From Burhinus oedicnemus (taxonomy: Eukaryota; Chordata; Aves; Charadriiformes; Burhinidae): a stretch of 64,000 bases of DNA. Where the stretch lies: contig VFFE01007504.1 in the NCBI GenBank assembly GCA_008921705.1, positions 1,547,894 to 1,611,893 of the forward strand, in the 5' to 3' direction. Of this stretch, positions 51,639 through 64,000 are shown in pieces (the first letter of the stretch is position 1; each line of letters starts with the position of its first letter). The notes under the pieces were generated by a model. That model saw nothing but the letters and a program-made list of their open reading frames with translations. It was not told the origin of the DNA and searched no databases. The position numbers were made by a program, and so were the translations under genes.

Positions 51639-54600
51639 CAGTGCACTCCTGTTAACAGAGAACAGCAGTCCAAGTGTGCGCACTTGAAAGGGACCTGGGG
51701 ACTGCCTGGCTGCTATGATCCCTGCTGTCTGTGCTTCCCAAGCCCTGTGGTCCACACAGTATGGAAAGGGAAAACGAAATCAAGGTCAAATGCACCAAGA
51801 GAACAGAACATAGTTACTTCAACTGGCCCCTTGTCTAGGGCATGGGAAAAGTGACTTTAAAAAAAAAAAAAAAAATCAACCTTTGAACTATGCCTCAGCC
51901 TGTTCCAAGCTGGTTTTGTTACAGTGAGCAAAGCCTATGTATTCCTGTTGTGCCCATTAAATAACATACAGGAGAGCTTCTCCAAGCTGTCAGAGGTCAG
52001 GTCATAGGCATGCCCTTGTGATAGAGTGGCTTGAATGAGTCTCCACAGAGCAACTGGCTTGGAAACCTTTGTCCTGCATTGGACCATAGACATTTAACAA
52101 ATCCAGAGTCACTACAGCAGAGTGCATATTGGCAAGTGAACTGCAAAAGGAAACAAACAAAAAAAGAGCCGTATTACCCTCCAGGAAAGCACACTTTTTT
52201 TACTGAAGGAACAAGACCTGCCTGCTTAAAAATAAAGACCTCTGCACCACCTTCAACCTACTAATTGAACTCCAGGTTAAGATGTGGATGCTCTATGCGT
52301 AATTTGAGAGGTCCTGTAACTCCCTGTAATTCTTGGCCACCCCAGGAGGTGTCTAACGTTGGGCACAGTTCGGAAAGAACAGAGATGGGGCCAAGTCACT
52401 CAGGTACAAAAGAAGCACAAGCAACAAAGCTGCGCCACTGCACCACTTCAGTCCAGGGCAGAGGGCTGCAAATACCACGTAAGGTTGCCCTGAAATCCAT
52501 TTGCACATGAACATCAAATATCTCTAGTGCTATGCTCCTCAGAGTGCCAGGCTTGGGACTTTGCTTCTTCCTATGGAGGGCTCGGGCTATCCCGGAGGAG
52601 GGCAGCAGAGTCCCAGCATCCACACTGAGCCAGCCCTTAAAGCGCTTGCCTGCTTCAAGATGCTCGCAGAAGCTGGTGAAGATGCAAGAATTCGGGAAGG
52701 CCTCCCATGGGGAGGGGTGTGGAGATGACGGCAGTGCTGGCTGCCCTCTTGCAGAGGCAGTGTCACCAGGCATTGCTTCATGCAACAGCCTCATAACCTG
52801 TGTGTGCTCAGCACAGAGCAGCCAGAAGGCAGGCTGTGCGTGGGGAGGGAACTTTTCCCCCTCCAAACACAGGTAAGAAATTTAATGATGCTCTGCTGAA
52901 TGGGCAGAACATCCTGCTCAGAAAGAAACAAAATCCCCTCCAAAATATCCTCTCCCTCTGCTCAGATCCGCTGGCCTCAGGCTAGTTCCTCTCTTCCTCC
53001 ACCACCAGACGCAGGGACACAGAGGGCTGGCAGCCAGGCTGGCATTAGTCATGGTTCCTCCTCACAGTTTCTGCTCCACCCTGCAAGTCCCACTTCCTGG
53101 CATCGGAAAAGGGCAGCAGAGGCAGCACAATCCTGAGGTCTGGTACAGCTGTCGCCTGGGGAGGTACTGGAAACACCCAGTCATGAGTACAAGCATGCAT
53201 GAATCATCCTGAAACTAGGGGATGGGGCAGCAATCCTCTGGTGGAATACGGGCTGCCGCAGCTGGGAAGGTCAGGCTGAGCTAAAGGAAACCAGGGACTG
53301 AACCACTGGTTGGGGCGGACACAGCACTAACATCAGCCCCAAGGACCCAGCAAGGTAGACTACAGGGCATCACACTGATTTCCACAGGAGCTCAGGAGCA
53401 ATCCTTCCTCACGTGAGCACACCACTGGCAGCTCACCAGTTATTTGCCCTCAAGGTCCTTGCTAACTAGAGAACACCAGCAATCTGCATTCAGCTCACAT
53501 TCCCAGCCTGTCTCACACCCTTGCTGGGCCCAGGACACATCATGTACAGGTAAGCCTCAGGGAAATACCAATAGAGAACAAAAGTGAATAATGTTAGTAC
53601 CTTTGCAAGCTGTGCTCTCAAGGAGGACAACACGACACATGCTTTCCACCCCACTGACCTCATAAGAGATATATCTGCTCTCACATCCTTCGTGATCCAA
53701 GACCTACCTGCCAGTGACAGTTCTCAGAGCAATGCTGCACTTATGCAGCCCCACCGGGCACCGTGCTGGCCTTGGGGATGTGAGGGAAGGTATAGGATTA
53801 ACCAGCAGCATCAGCACCCTTGCAACAGCTTGCCAGAAAAGCAGTGTCACCCAAGGCTGTGGTTTGCACCATCCCTCCTAGCAAACACATGACGTGGGTC
53901 AGCATTTAAGCTGGTGTGGGCATGGGGGATAGTGGGTGGATTTTTGCAGGTTCTAGATAGCAGCCACAATTAGACATTACTATTATAGAAATTAACTCTG
54001 ATTTCCTGTGGTAATGATGGAACTAGACGGTCAGAGGTGGGTTTTTTTCCCCCCAATTGTACCTATCTTTTTAAGCCTAAATTTCTTTGCTTGAGTCACA
54101 GAGGGAGTCTTCTGCAGTTAATAGCTGATGTATTGATGGACACTCAAAGATCAATGATAGAAGGCAGCCTTCCTAACGGGGCCAGTGGTTCATCAGCAAC
54201 AAGTCAGAGCCACACAAATGTGCTTTCCAGGCAACAGCTTACCTGGGATGGGAGGACATGACACTACTCAAAGCAGCAGCAAAAGGCAACCTGCTGCAAG
54301 TGAAAGAGGTCCTTACCAATTCTCTGGCTAGGCCAGAAGAAGCACATCTTCAGGCAGGTATGTCAGGACTTGATATTCTCTGGAGAGGCAGGCAGGAGTC
54401 CTCCAGTGCTCGAGTTACACTCTGCTGAGTTCGGACACTCATTTAAACCAGGGTTTCTGCTTGTGTTGTTAGAGTGCCTCAAGTCAGCTTGGTCACCCTC
54501 CACGTGCTTGCTTGTCACCACCAACAAGAAACGGAGTGGGGCAGGGCTATGAGCTGGTTCAGGCCTCCTCACCCACTGGGAAACCTCCCTCCCTGCCAGT

Positions 54601-56598
54601 CCTCTGCCTGAAAACAGCAGCTACACACAGCACATGTGCAACAAGGCAAGAAGCATCCCGCTTCTCTCTACCATGGGAAGCTTTGGGTACATGCCAAAAC
54701 TGCTGCGTAATTTGTCCCCAGCGCTCTGCCAGTGACGCTCCTTCAATCCAACCCATGTGCCACTCAAGCTTGCATTTGCTTGACCATCGTTTTGCATCTG
54801 GCAAGAAGCTACAACAGCACCAGCTGCCACACGCTGCCTGCCAAGGGCTGGCAGCACAGGCAGCCTGTGCCAGCTGTCGAGTGGCTGTGCAGGGGGCTGT
54901 GCTCCAAACAGGTGGTGGCAGAAGAGGAGCTGCTCTGCCACTCGGGCGGCACCACTGGTGCCAGGACACCACAGCGTCTTCCAAAGCCCTGGGGATAAAG
55001 GCACTTCTCTTTCATGGGAGAGAGCCCCCGCAGCAAGCCTATAGGCTGTCCCCAGCTCTTCAATCAGGGTGAAAGGTGGCCCAGGGGGCACATAGAGAGG
55101 GCTCCTCCAGCCCACGCAGTGATTTGGCAATCAGTCTGACCTGGGGCCAGGGGCACAGTGCTCTTCCTGCTCCACTGAATTCTTTGCTACCCCAGTTCAC
55201 CTCTGACCTGGCACATCTCCTTCCCTGCCCAGAGGAGCTGCCAGATTAGAGCTTTGCTGGTGCGAACTGACAGGCTCTCCCTTCCCAGATTTGCTTGTCT
55301 TTCCCCCTCTGTATGGGCCAGATCCTGTAACCCAACACCCTTTGGCCTCCATGTTCTACTGCTGCCCTGTTGCAGCAAAAGAAATGCAACAAAACCCTTG
55401 GGGGATGAAAGCAGGGGGAGATGGTGCGACATGCCAGCACAGAGAGACAGTGCAGCAGCTCTGTGACCTGCAAGTCACCCCTCACACCCTGATCAGCCCA
55501 GCCGGTCATGGGCCCTGGCTGCTCATCCTCCCTCCCAGACACTGCCAAAGGTCCCAGCACTTCCAGGATGAAGAACTTGATGTTCTGAGCTGTGGAGAGC
55601 TCTGCACCTCATCTCCACAAGCAAGTCCCCACCCTGCAAGAGGCACAGTGAGAGCACAGCCCCCACAGAAACAAGGGATCCCAGCTGCTCAGGGCCCATT
55701 GCATCTGTCCCCTGGGACAGGAAGAAGCAGGACAGTAGCACAGCCCTCACAACCGCTGCAGGACACAAGCAGTGCTGGCCCTCCTGCTGCCTAAGGGGCT
55801 GTTGGTTAATTCAGAAAGCCGCAGTGTGACTGACGGAGACAGCAATCAAAGCCTGGGAGGAGATGAGGCAACAGGTTTTGGTGTCTGGGCTCCCCCTTCC
55901 TGCTGAGATGAGTTAGATGCCCTTGAGTGCATGCAAGTCACTGCTCAAATTCCCTCTTGCTCCATCTGGCAGCAGTTCCTGTCCTGCCCACACTGCTCCC
56001 AGCAGTCTCAGCACAGTGGTGACAGACAGACCTGTTCACTGTGTGTCCCTGCTGAGCCAGCACGCAGTAGCAAACTGCTGCATCACCACGTTCCTCACTG
56101 CAGGGAGGTGACCACCGCTCATGAAGCCTGCGATAGCTGGTCACTGCATGATGCAGAGAGGGACCCAATATAAAATGGAAGAGGAAGCCACCTGCACCCC
56201 ATGAGATCAGCTGCTCCAAGCAGAGCCCTTGCCCTGCACCTTAAATGAAGCCTGAGGCCAGCAACGCAACCTTGTGCCTGAAGGGACATGCCACTTCCAG
56301 CTACAGCAGGGAGCCATCAGCACTCCCAGGCAGCTGCAGCAGGGCTCAAATGTGCTCCCAAAGGAAGCAGGGAGGTTGGAGAGCTTTGGCATCATTACTG
56401 CCACATGGAGACAGATGTTGACAGTGTTCCACACATCGAGCTCCCCATGGCATGGGGAAGCTCACCTGCTACTCCACTGCACCCCACAGCTGGGGAAACA
56501 AACATGGAGGGGACAGGGCTACCTACAGCCGAAGTACAGGGCCTGGCTGCCTCCTCCCTCTGCCCCACAACCCTGTCTGCTCCCACAGCCACCCTCAC

Positions 56599-56746
56599 CT
56601 CACGGAAGCTGAGCTTCCCATCAAAGTCTTCATCCACTTCCTTGATCATGTTCTTCAGCCCCAGGTGGGTCTGTGGGGCTCCCAGCTTTTCCATCATCAG
56701 CTTCAGCTCCATCAGGTCAATGTACCCATCCCGTCCTGAGTCATAC
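56599..56746 (-). CDS. EFHD1: EFHD1 coding exon 2: EF-hands 1 and 2
   Basis: This 148-base exon has acceptor CATCCCACAG|GTATGA and donor CGTGAG|GTGAGG. It encodes YDSGRDGYIDLMELKLMMEK, LGAPQTHLGLKNMIKE and VDEDFDGKLSFRE. Two Ca2+ loops are visible: DSGRDGYIDLME and DEDFDGKLSFRE, both with Asp at positions 1 and 5, Gly at 6 and Glu at 12. The match to human EFHD1 is near complete (Tyr for Phe in loop 1, Asn for Ser in the linker). The first base completes the codon before YDSG; the upstream exon is outside the window. Confidence 0.97.
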
Positions 56747-59700
56747 CTGTGGGATGCAAAGGGGAGGGGGTCAGCCCTCATCATCCCCCATATCCATCTT
56801 CCCAGAAGAGGAACCATGCAAATGGATAAAGTCATGGGGTGGTTCAAAGCTTAGGGGAGAGAGGAAGCTGCACAACACAGCCGGTGCTGAGATATATTAA
56901 GCTCAGGGAAGTAGTGGGCAGCTTTCAGGGCTGTCTCATCAGACAGAGAAGTGCTCAGGGGAGCTCAGACCAAACCACCCACACAGAAGGAGCATGGAGG
57001 AACTCAGCTTATCTCAGTGGGATTTCCATCTCACCCACTTGCGTGTGCAGCACAAAGGTTAGTTACACACAGCTTACACCATGTACCAGCACAGTGAGGC
57101 AAAGGCATGCTGGAGCCAGCTGCTGCCAGGTCTCCTGCTCATTTAGCGAAGAAACAGGGAGCAGAAGCCAACCAGAACCTCCCAGCAGAAAGCAGCTATC
57201 TTTCTTTGTAGGCAAAACATACCCCCTCTAGCTGTTAAGATCTGTCCTCTCTGAAATGGTTTTGTACTACACAAGCACCATGCTTCAGGGCAGCTGTTTA
57301 TTCAGTGTCCCCAGGCAGAGCAGAACAGCAGTCCTGGGGGAGCACAGCAATCCTAGCTGGCGCCAGGGGCTGCACCACAAGGCTGGGCTGGCAGAGGAAA
57401 CCAGTGCCCTCCTCTAGGAGCAAGAATGGAGTGGGACCATGCTCCCAATAGAGCACAAAGGACTGCAAGGACTCTTTGCAGGAGGAGGGAGCACCCGTGC
57501 AAGGGGCAGAGTGCTGTAGGAATGTGGATGCAGTGACCTGCCATGCTTTGCATGGGTCCGTGCACCAATTCCTCCCCTGACATCTGCTGCGGGTGCAAGT
57601 AAAGCATCCGGCCCACCTAGCAACCAGCGCTTCACACCCACCAGGGCCATCACTGAGTTTCAAAGTCCAAAGGCTGAAGGGATTGGCACTCTGCTATCAG
57701 ACAGCCTGTCAGCAGCCTTCCCTCATTCTGGTTCTGCCATTGGGGTCCAGCACACAGCTGGGGGCTTGCATGGGAAGACGGGGCAGGGTCTGCCAGGCTG
57801 GATTCAGCCTCAGTGCACAGCCTGCCACTGCCCCCTCGCCACCATCTCAACCCTGACAGAATTAAATCCTTTCAACCATTCAGAAAGCAAACCCTAGGCA
57901 TGGTGCTGAAGCTTTCCCGTTGGTGGGAGCTGGTCAAATCCTCCCAGTCATCATCTTTCATTGACTGTTAGCTCTCTTCCAAAGAAATGAGGGCTGAAGC
58001 CATCCCAGACTGAGACCTGCACAGTTGTGGTTACACTGGAAGAATGCCCTTTCCAGCTGAGAAACCTCACAGCCACAGAGGAAGCTGTGGCAGATGAAGG
58101 CATGAACAAAGCCGCTGCCTCCAAGCTGCTCGCAGGCGTGGGCAGCGTGAGGCAGGACTGCAGCCAAGATCTCTGCCCCTACTTTCATGAGCAGAGGGTG
58201 CTTTTCCCCCAAACTGCAGTAGCCTCCATGGCTTTCCAGAATCCCACCACCTCCACAACCACCTTTTATACTCCCCGAGTCTCTTTGTTTCCAAGGGTCC
58301 CAGACCCCAAATGACAGAGATGTCACCACCAGGCTGGTGCACAGCCCCTGCTACCAATCTGCGTGCACGCTCTGCACCCAGCAAACCCTCAAGCCCACCA
58401 GGCCAGACAGCTTTCTGGAAAGCTAGGAAAGAATCCTTTATGCAAGCAGAAACCAGATCACAGACCTGAGAAGTCACCAGGAAGAAAGGCAGCGGGATCA
58501 TCACAGCAAGGAGGGCATCAGTTAATCAAGGCACACATTCACAGCGTTACTCAGCCCAGCTCTGAGATGCACTTTCAAGACCTCACAGAAGTGTAATAAT
58601 TGCAATATTTAATTGTCAATTTGCTTTTCCTTTAAGTTTGAGAGAAACGGTTGGAGCTGTTCCTCCGGAGTAAGGCGGCTGGAGAGGCAGATCAGATAAA
58701 GCAGCAAAGCATATCATGGCAGGGAGGCACTTGGGATTGGGTGGTAGGTTTTTTTGGCTCCAGCAAGCTCATGCTGCCCTTTGGCTGGGTGGGAAGCAGG
58801 ACTACACTGAGACCCCCCCATCCAGGGTCGGGACACTGCCCAGCCCCTCTCAGAGGCATTGAATAATGGCGATGAAGGCAGAAGGAAGGCACATGCCCAG
58901 CCCACACCTGCCATGCTCATCTCACTCTTCTGCTCTGGACGCTCCCTGCAGGCAAGCTCTGGCCCTCAGTGCCTGCCCTGGCACTTAGTCCAGGGGCAAA
59001 CGCACCACCCTGAAAGGGTTAAGCATGGGGCACAGCATCAGGGCTCTTCATCCCTGCAGAGAGGCAGCACAAAGCCAGGATTGTGAGAAATGGGGTCTTG
59101 CCAGCAACTAGTCTTGGTGGCAGAGCAGTACACTGTACCAGCCGCACAATGGGTGTTGAGCACACCAGGCTGGGGTACAGCTGGCGCTGAGATGCACCCC
59201 GAAATCAGGTTACCTGTCCCATGCAGTTGAGGATAGCCAGACAGAGGGACACTGAAGCCCCCGGATGCTCAGCACCAGCCCCGCAGAGCAACGGCAGCAC
59301 CCTGCAAACTGCTGCATTCCCTCCCCACCCCGCTTGCCTCCTAAAACAGCCCGAGTATTTTAGGACCTGGGTACAGCCACTCGGCTGCCACGGAGCCACG
59401 CAGCCAGACTATTTAGGGAGAGGCATATTTATAGGGCATGAGAGACAACGCAATTCATTCCCCACCCCCCCCCAGGCACAACAGGGCACAGCACAGGCTG
59501 CACCGTGTTGGTCGGCCAATGCTCCCGGCACACCTCAGCCCTACCAAAAACCCCACTGTCTGCTTTTTGGGAGCTCCTTTTCAGGACCCAGGGCTCCAGC
59601 CAGCCCCTGATACTGCTCACGCCCATCTCACTGCCTGCACAGCAGCCCTGTCCCAGTGATTGACACCGGTCAGCCCTAACATGAAGCACAGGCAGAACTG

Positions 59701-62700
59701 GAGGGTACCAGGACAAGTTTGGTCCCTAAATGCATCCTAGAGAGCCATTCCATCCTGTACTCCAGGAGTGGCACAGTAAGAGTATGCAACACTTGGGTGC
59801 CTCGCAATCATCTGCTGTCCTGCCATGACACCAGAGCTTTGTTTCCTTTGGGCTCAAAGCTTGTCAAGCTGCAAGCCAAGCCTCACCGCAGTGACATGCA
59901 GGCATTATGGACAGAGGGGCTCTTGTACCAATGGGCAAAGACATCTCACGTTGCAGGCTGGCAACTCCAGCAGCAAGTCAGTGCCACGGCCATGGCAGGT
60001 CCCCACCTGCGACGACTGGGATGCTGCAAGCAACTACAAGCACCATGGCCGGCGTGATAAGGCTTCACAGTGCAGCTACAGCAGCATTCCTGGCAGCAGA
60101 TGAGACACAGGCAGCATTTGCCAAAATCTGCTGCAACAAGGATGCGCCCAGATTCCCAGACTTCACTTCCACCCAGGCTGCAGAGCGTGCCTGGCTGCCA
60201 AAGTGCTGGGGGAGGAAAGCAGGAGCAAAAACCAGGGGGGGGCGGGGTATGCCACGGAAGAGGGAATACTTGCTGAACAGACTTGCTTAAGAGCACTAAG
60301 TGTGTTACACATGATTTCTGCCCAAGTACAATCATTGTAATGGTGTTACGCAGCACAGCTGGGGAGGGTTACACCACAGAAGAAAGAAGGGTCAAGAAGG
60401 GAGGAAAAAGGAGATGCTGCGGACTGCATCACTTGTACTGACTCTGCAAGTCACCTCCCCAGCTGCCTGAAAAACCCCAAGGGGGAAAAAAAAGGGACAG
60501 TTGAATGAGAAATCCCAAATCCTGAAGGATCAAAAAGAAGCTTCTAAACATTCATGCTTCTTGAGAAAGGCTGGAAAGAAAACCTGCCCTCCCTGTACAC
60601 GTTCACTGTACCTGAGCTTGCTCCATACGCTACAGGCACCTGTACTTTGATCTGCAGTTCCTGCCCACTGCCATAGTCTAATACAGGCTTTGAAATAAAG
60701 CAGTTGGAGTGATGGTGCTGAAGTAGTAATAATCTCCTCTTAAATATTTCAAAATCCTTTCTAAGTAGTACTTTATTCTGAGCATTGCATTTCACTTTAC
60801 AGGGAGGGGGAGGCGCTGCTCTCTTCTCCCTGGGACCCAGTGATAGGACACATGGGAACAGCTCAAAGCTACATCAGGGAGGTTTAGACTGGACATGAAG
60901 AAGGATTTCTTGACTGAGGGGGTGGTCAGACACTGGAACAGGCTTCCTAGAGAGGTGGTCGATGCCCCAAGCCTGTCAGGACAGGCCCTTAACATGCTTT
61001 AACTTCTGGGTCAGCCCTGAAGTGGTCAGGCAGTTGGACTAGATGATCCCATTGTAGATCCCTTCCAACTGAAACATTCTATCCTGTTGCTGAGAGCTTT
61101 GGAAACAATTCCTCCATACCACGGTGGGGACAGGGATCAGGCTCCTCAGCCACACGCAGCTCCATCCTCCCCAGCCCAGGCAGCAGGAGCTCTCCTGCTC
61201 TTGGAGGGATGTGAGGGCAAGATGAAAATCTCCTCCAGCAAGATTTCCTCCAAGATGCTGGGCAAGACCTTGAGGCACCAAAGCCTGCAGGGCCCAGGCT
61301 GGGTGCTTGGCACCTGAGGTGGCTGAGTCCCCATGAGGATGACCTCCCTGACTGCTGGGACTCCACAGACAGCCGGAGTCACCAGGAGCGCAGCAGTCTT
61401 GGAACAAGCAGGTCTGCTACTGCATATCAGACATGTCCCCTGGTACAGGGGCACCTGGTGATGGGCTCCCAAGTGGCTCCAGGATGGCAAAGGGACATCA
61501 CAGCCTCTCCCACCAGCCAGGCACAAGGCACTCGTAAAACACACAGGCAACACATGAAATTCCCTAAATACAAAAGAAACAGCAAGGCTGGAATTTCTCC
61601 ACTCGCTCACACCCTGCAGATGAAGCCAGTGGCTGTTTTCCTCCCCTCTGCATACCTCGGAAAGGTCACTCCCCACCAGGCACAGCCTCAAAGCCTGGCT
61701 TTCACACCCCCCTCTGCCATTGCCCCGGACAAGATGGCACCAAGGGGAGCTGTGAGACTCCAGAGCTCCTGAGTTTGCTCACAAGACTTGGGGAAGGGAG
61801 GTTATCATGGTTACCACAGTCCCCACACATTGTCAGAATAGGCAGCTAATTAGGTCATATTATAATTAGCCTGAGCTGCAGACTTCCTGGTCCCTCTGCC
61901 AAAAAAAATACCCACCTCAAAAACTGTCTGCACCCAGTAGCCCCTGCATGCTGCTGCACAGCCCCAGCACCTGCAGCAGATACACACACCCCAGCCCCTG
62001 CAGAATGGGGCCAAAAAGGGGGAATGCTGCCAAGAGGAGGCCTGGACAAGAGCAAGGAAAAATGAGCCTGGCTATGGCAGCAGGAGCAAGGAGCGTCGTT
62101 TCTTGTTTGGAAGGATGCTCCCAGCACAGCTGGCAGCACACAGCACCTGGACGGAGCACTGGATTTCAGGAACTCCCACATTCAGACAGGGCCTTTGCTT
62201 CCACCGTGGCACAGGGCGGTCGCAACCACCAGCTGTACCGTGCAACACCCTGACAGAAGCCAGAGCAGCCGCTGTCACCAGTGACTCCCCAGGAAAGCGC
62301 CCTGACCCAGCCCACACCGCACCCAGGTCCTACAGGCTGAAGTTTAGTCCAAACAACAGATTTACAAGTCCCACTGAACTGATAAGAAACATTTTTGGAT
62401 GGGAAGTCTGATAGTGGAAATCTGGCATCCCATTGCAGTGAGAAGATACATCCCTGTCTGTCAACAGCTTATTTTTTACCATTAGTAAGAAAGACCCTAA
62501 GTTGTGGTGACCAGGGCCAATAAGCCATAGGGAGAATAAAAGCCTTAATCACATTAACTCAAACTCTGACTGGCAGGAATTAAAGAGAACATTTCCTCTC
62601 CTCCTGGAGCACATGGTGTCAGCCAGTACTTGAAATGGGTTGCTGGCAGCAGATGGAGCAAAGACCAGATCCTCTGCCACCACGAAAACCAGGTGCCTAT

Positions 62701-64000
62701 AACAGAATGAAAATCAGGACGGGGTTTTCTGTCCGCCTGTCCGGGGAGCATGGGGGAGCACGCAGCCCAGCTTCTTCCCCTTTTGGCATGACTGGCTGGT
62801 GCTCAGCTGTGATAGTCCTCACAGGGTGCACAATGTTTTCCAGCTACATTGACCAGCTGATTAGCATTCAACTGCAAAGCCTAAGTTTCCCCGCTTACAA
62901 GGCCAGCGTTTAATGAGCTCATTGTTGAAAAATTCGGCTGCAATTCAGCTCTTCCACTTTTTATTTCCCAAACCACAACTGTGCCTTTCCTCATCCCTAT
63001 TGAGGCAGTGCTGCTGCTCACTCTAGGCTCTCGCCTGCAGCTGCCTGCATCGTTTGTCCTCCTGCCCTCACAGCACCACATCTCAGCCCTTCACAGAGTG
63101 GGATCCTCTTTAACCATCATCAAAAGGGGCGCAGGAGAAAGCAGAGCAGCAGTCTCGCCTGGACCACCTCCCATGCCCAGCTGCCGTTATGACGCTGCCC
63201 ATGCAACAAAGAGCTCTGGTGAGCTCACAAAAGCCTGTTGCCTGGTCTCCCACAGCAACAGCCCCGGCTGGGGCCAGCAACACCCCACAATGTCGTGAGC
63301 CAGGAGCGTTCAACCAGGATCTTGGTCTTCTCGCAATGACCCCAGCCTCCAGGGTGCCCAAGGCACCTTTCAGGTAAGAGGACAGGGACCTAACAAGTTA
63401 CAAACCCTGCTACGGTCACTGCCGTAAGCTGAAGTAGGTCTTTGCACCTTGCCATGTCAGCTCCTCTGTGGTCCTGCCTCCTCATGCCTGCCAACAGCTC
63501 ACCCCCAGTCTGGCAGCCCTGCCTGTGGTCGGCTGTCATGCACGGCTGCCTGTCTGACCCCTCTCCTTGGGGCTGGGAAGACATCAGTCCCCAGGAGCAT
63601 GGGGTTTGTGGTGCTGGAGGGAAACCTGAGCATAGATAGTCAAAGCTACCTAGGCACAACCCAACTGCAGGAACCAGGACGGGGCTCATGGAGGACAGAA
63701 AAGGACAGGATCATGGCCCCAGGAAGGGCCGAGCCTTTCTGCTTACAGAAGCAGCTCTCCATGTTGCCACCACCAGTTTGACTTTAATACAAACCTTCCT
63801 GCCGGGAGGAGGTCCTCATCCCAGCCCCCAGGAAGGGGGAAGCAAGAGGAAGCTGTGCTCAAGCTTTGTTTGGGTGCACAGGAGGGGGCACCGGGCCTAG
63901 CAAACAGGACCATGGAAGGAGCTGCAGCGCTGCTGGGCAGAGCCAGCCGAGCTGCTGGGGATGTTCAGGCTCATAGCTGTTGAAGGCAGACGTGCAGCGT
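56747..64000 (-). other. EFHD1: EFHD1 intron 1 (partial), GC-rich
   Basis: This is sequence upstream of EFHD1 exon 2. I looked for the conserved first-exon segment (FNPYTEFPEF...LIKDLESMFKL) on the minus strand and did not find it. The DNA is GC-rich with many long but unconvincing open frames. The only recognised element is the CR1 tail near 60.8-61.1 kb. C- or G-runs occur near 59465 and 60235. Confidence 0.75.
60800..61086 (+). mobile_element. CR1 LINE, 5'-truncated 3' end
   Basis: This segment of about 285 bases has the order of motifs typical of the CR1 3' end: a start like GGGGGAGGCGCTGCTCTCTTC, then GTTTAGACTGGACATGAAGA, CACTGGAACAGGCTTCCTAG, GTTGGACTAGATGATCCCAT and CCTTCCAACTGAAACATTCT, ending in ATTCTATCCTG. 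CR1 is the dominant LINE of birds and reptiles. It is truncated at the 5' end and has no coding capacity. It lies in the presumed EFHD1 intron 1. Confidence 0.93.

Larger units (their letters stand above)
49939..56598 (-). other. EFHD1: EFHD1 intron 2 with inserted retrovirus
   Basis: This 6.7-kb intron is split by an endogenous retrovirus at 50464-51638 in the same orientation as the gene. From about 52 kb it is GC-rich with many meaningless open frames. A poly-A run lies at 51859-51875. No other element was recognised. Confidence 0.85.
47020..64000 (-). other. EFHD1: EFHD1 gene span (partial, exons 2-4 and 3' UTR)
   Basis: This is the minus-strand gene for EF-hand domain protein D1 (swiprosin-2), a Ca2+-binding protein of mitochondria linked to matrix Ca2+-triggered flashes. 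Exons 2, 3 and 4 join in phase (148+135+135 bases) and encode both EF-hands and the C-terminal coiled coil. The first exon, which carries the N-terminal low-complexity region and the FNPYTEFPEF segment, was not found up to 64000, so intron 1 is longer than 7.2 kb. Confidence 0.93.

Noticed and set aside
51850..51880. Poly-A run after the retrovirus, considered as the tail of a retroposed gene
   Set aside because: The sequence before it is not recognisable as a transcript copy and no flanking duplication was seen; a simple A tract is the easier reading.
54512..55130. Frames of up to 186 codons on both strands
   Set aside because: This is GC-rich intron DNA with several mutually exclusive open frames and no family resemblance.
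58067..58504. 145-codon minus-strand frame considered as an alternative EFHD1 first exon
   Set aside because: It does not contain the conserved FNPYTEF or LESMFKL segments and has no obvious link to exon 2.
61146..61691. 181-codon minus-strand frame partly next to the CR1 tail
   Set aside because: No domain or similarity is recognisable. The frame follows base composition and overlaps other open frames.

Overview
The window is a vertebrate nuclear locus, almost certainly avian. It holds intron-containing genes with GT-AG junctions, a CR1 LINE 3' end and an endogenous retrovirus with bird-type LTRs. Its gene content matches the conserved EFHD1 - GIGYF2 - KCNJ13 neighbourhood (human 2q37, here in inverted orientation). 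The LTR family suggests a neoavian bird, but the species cannot be read from the sequence.

Layout from left to right. Positions 1 to about 42.8 kb are the 5' half of GIGYF2 on the minus strand. A non-coding first exon lies in a CpG island near 42.7 kb. Six coding exons follow at 31.5, 29.2, 26.8, 22.3, 15.1 and 14.5 kb, giving the first ~176 residues including the 4EHP-binding element. The rest of the gene, including the GYF domain, lies beyond the left edge. KCNJ13 (Kir7.1) is nested in a GIGYF2 intron on the plus strand, as two coding exons at 6,670-7,153 and 8,054-8,676. It encodes an apparently complete channel of 362 residues (368 from an upstream ATG). About 42.1-43.3 kb is the CpG island, and about 43-47 kb is intergenic. 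About 47.0-64.0 kb is EFHD1 (swiprosin-2) on the minus strand. Its coding exons 2-4 and 3' UTR are present; exon 1 lies beyond the right edge.

An endogenous retrovirus (50,464-51,638, minus strand) sits in the EFHD1 intron between exons 3 and 2. It has a complete 5' LTR, a Lys1,2-type primer-binding site, a leader with an unusual hydrophobic open frame, a 20-N assembly gap and a partial 3' LTR. A CR1 tail lies at about 60.8-61.1 kb in the presumed EFHD1 intron 1.

The genes are not an operon or pathway. KCNJ13 is an inward-rectifier K+ channel of transporting epithelia, GIGYF2 a translational repressor scaffold with 4EHP, and EFHD1 a mitochondrial Ca2+-binding protein. They are linked by conserved synteny. 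The left ~48 kb is AT-rich apart from the island and the right ~13 kb is clearly GC-richer. I found no strong candidate for a new biological system. The least explained element is the hydrophobic frame in the retroviral leader.
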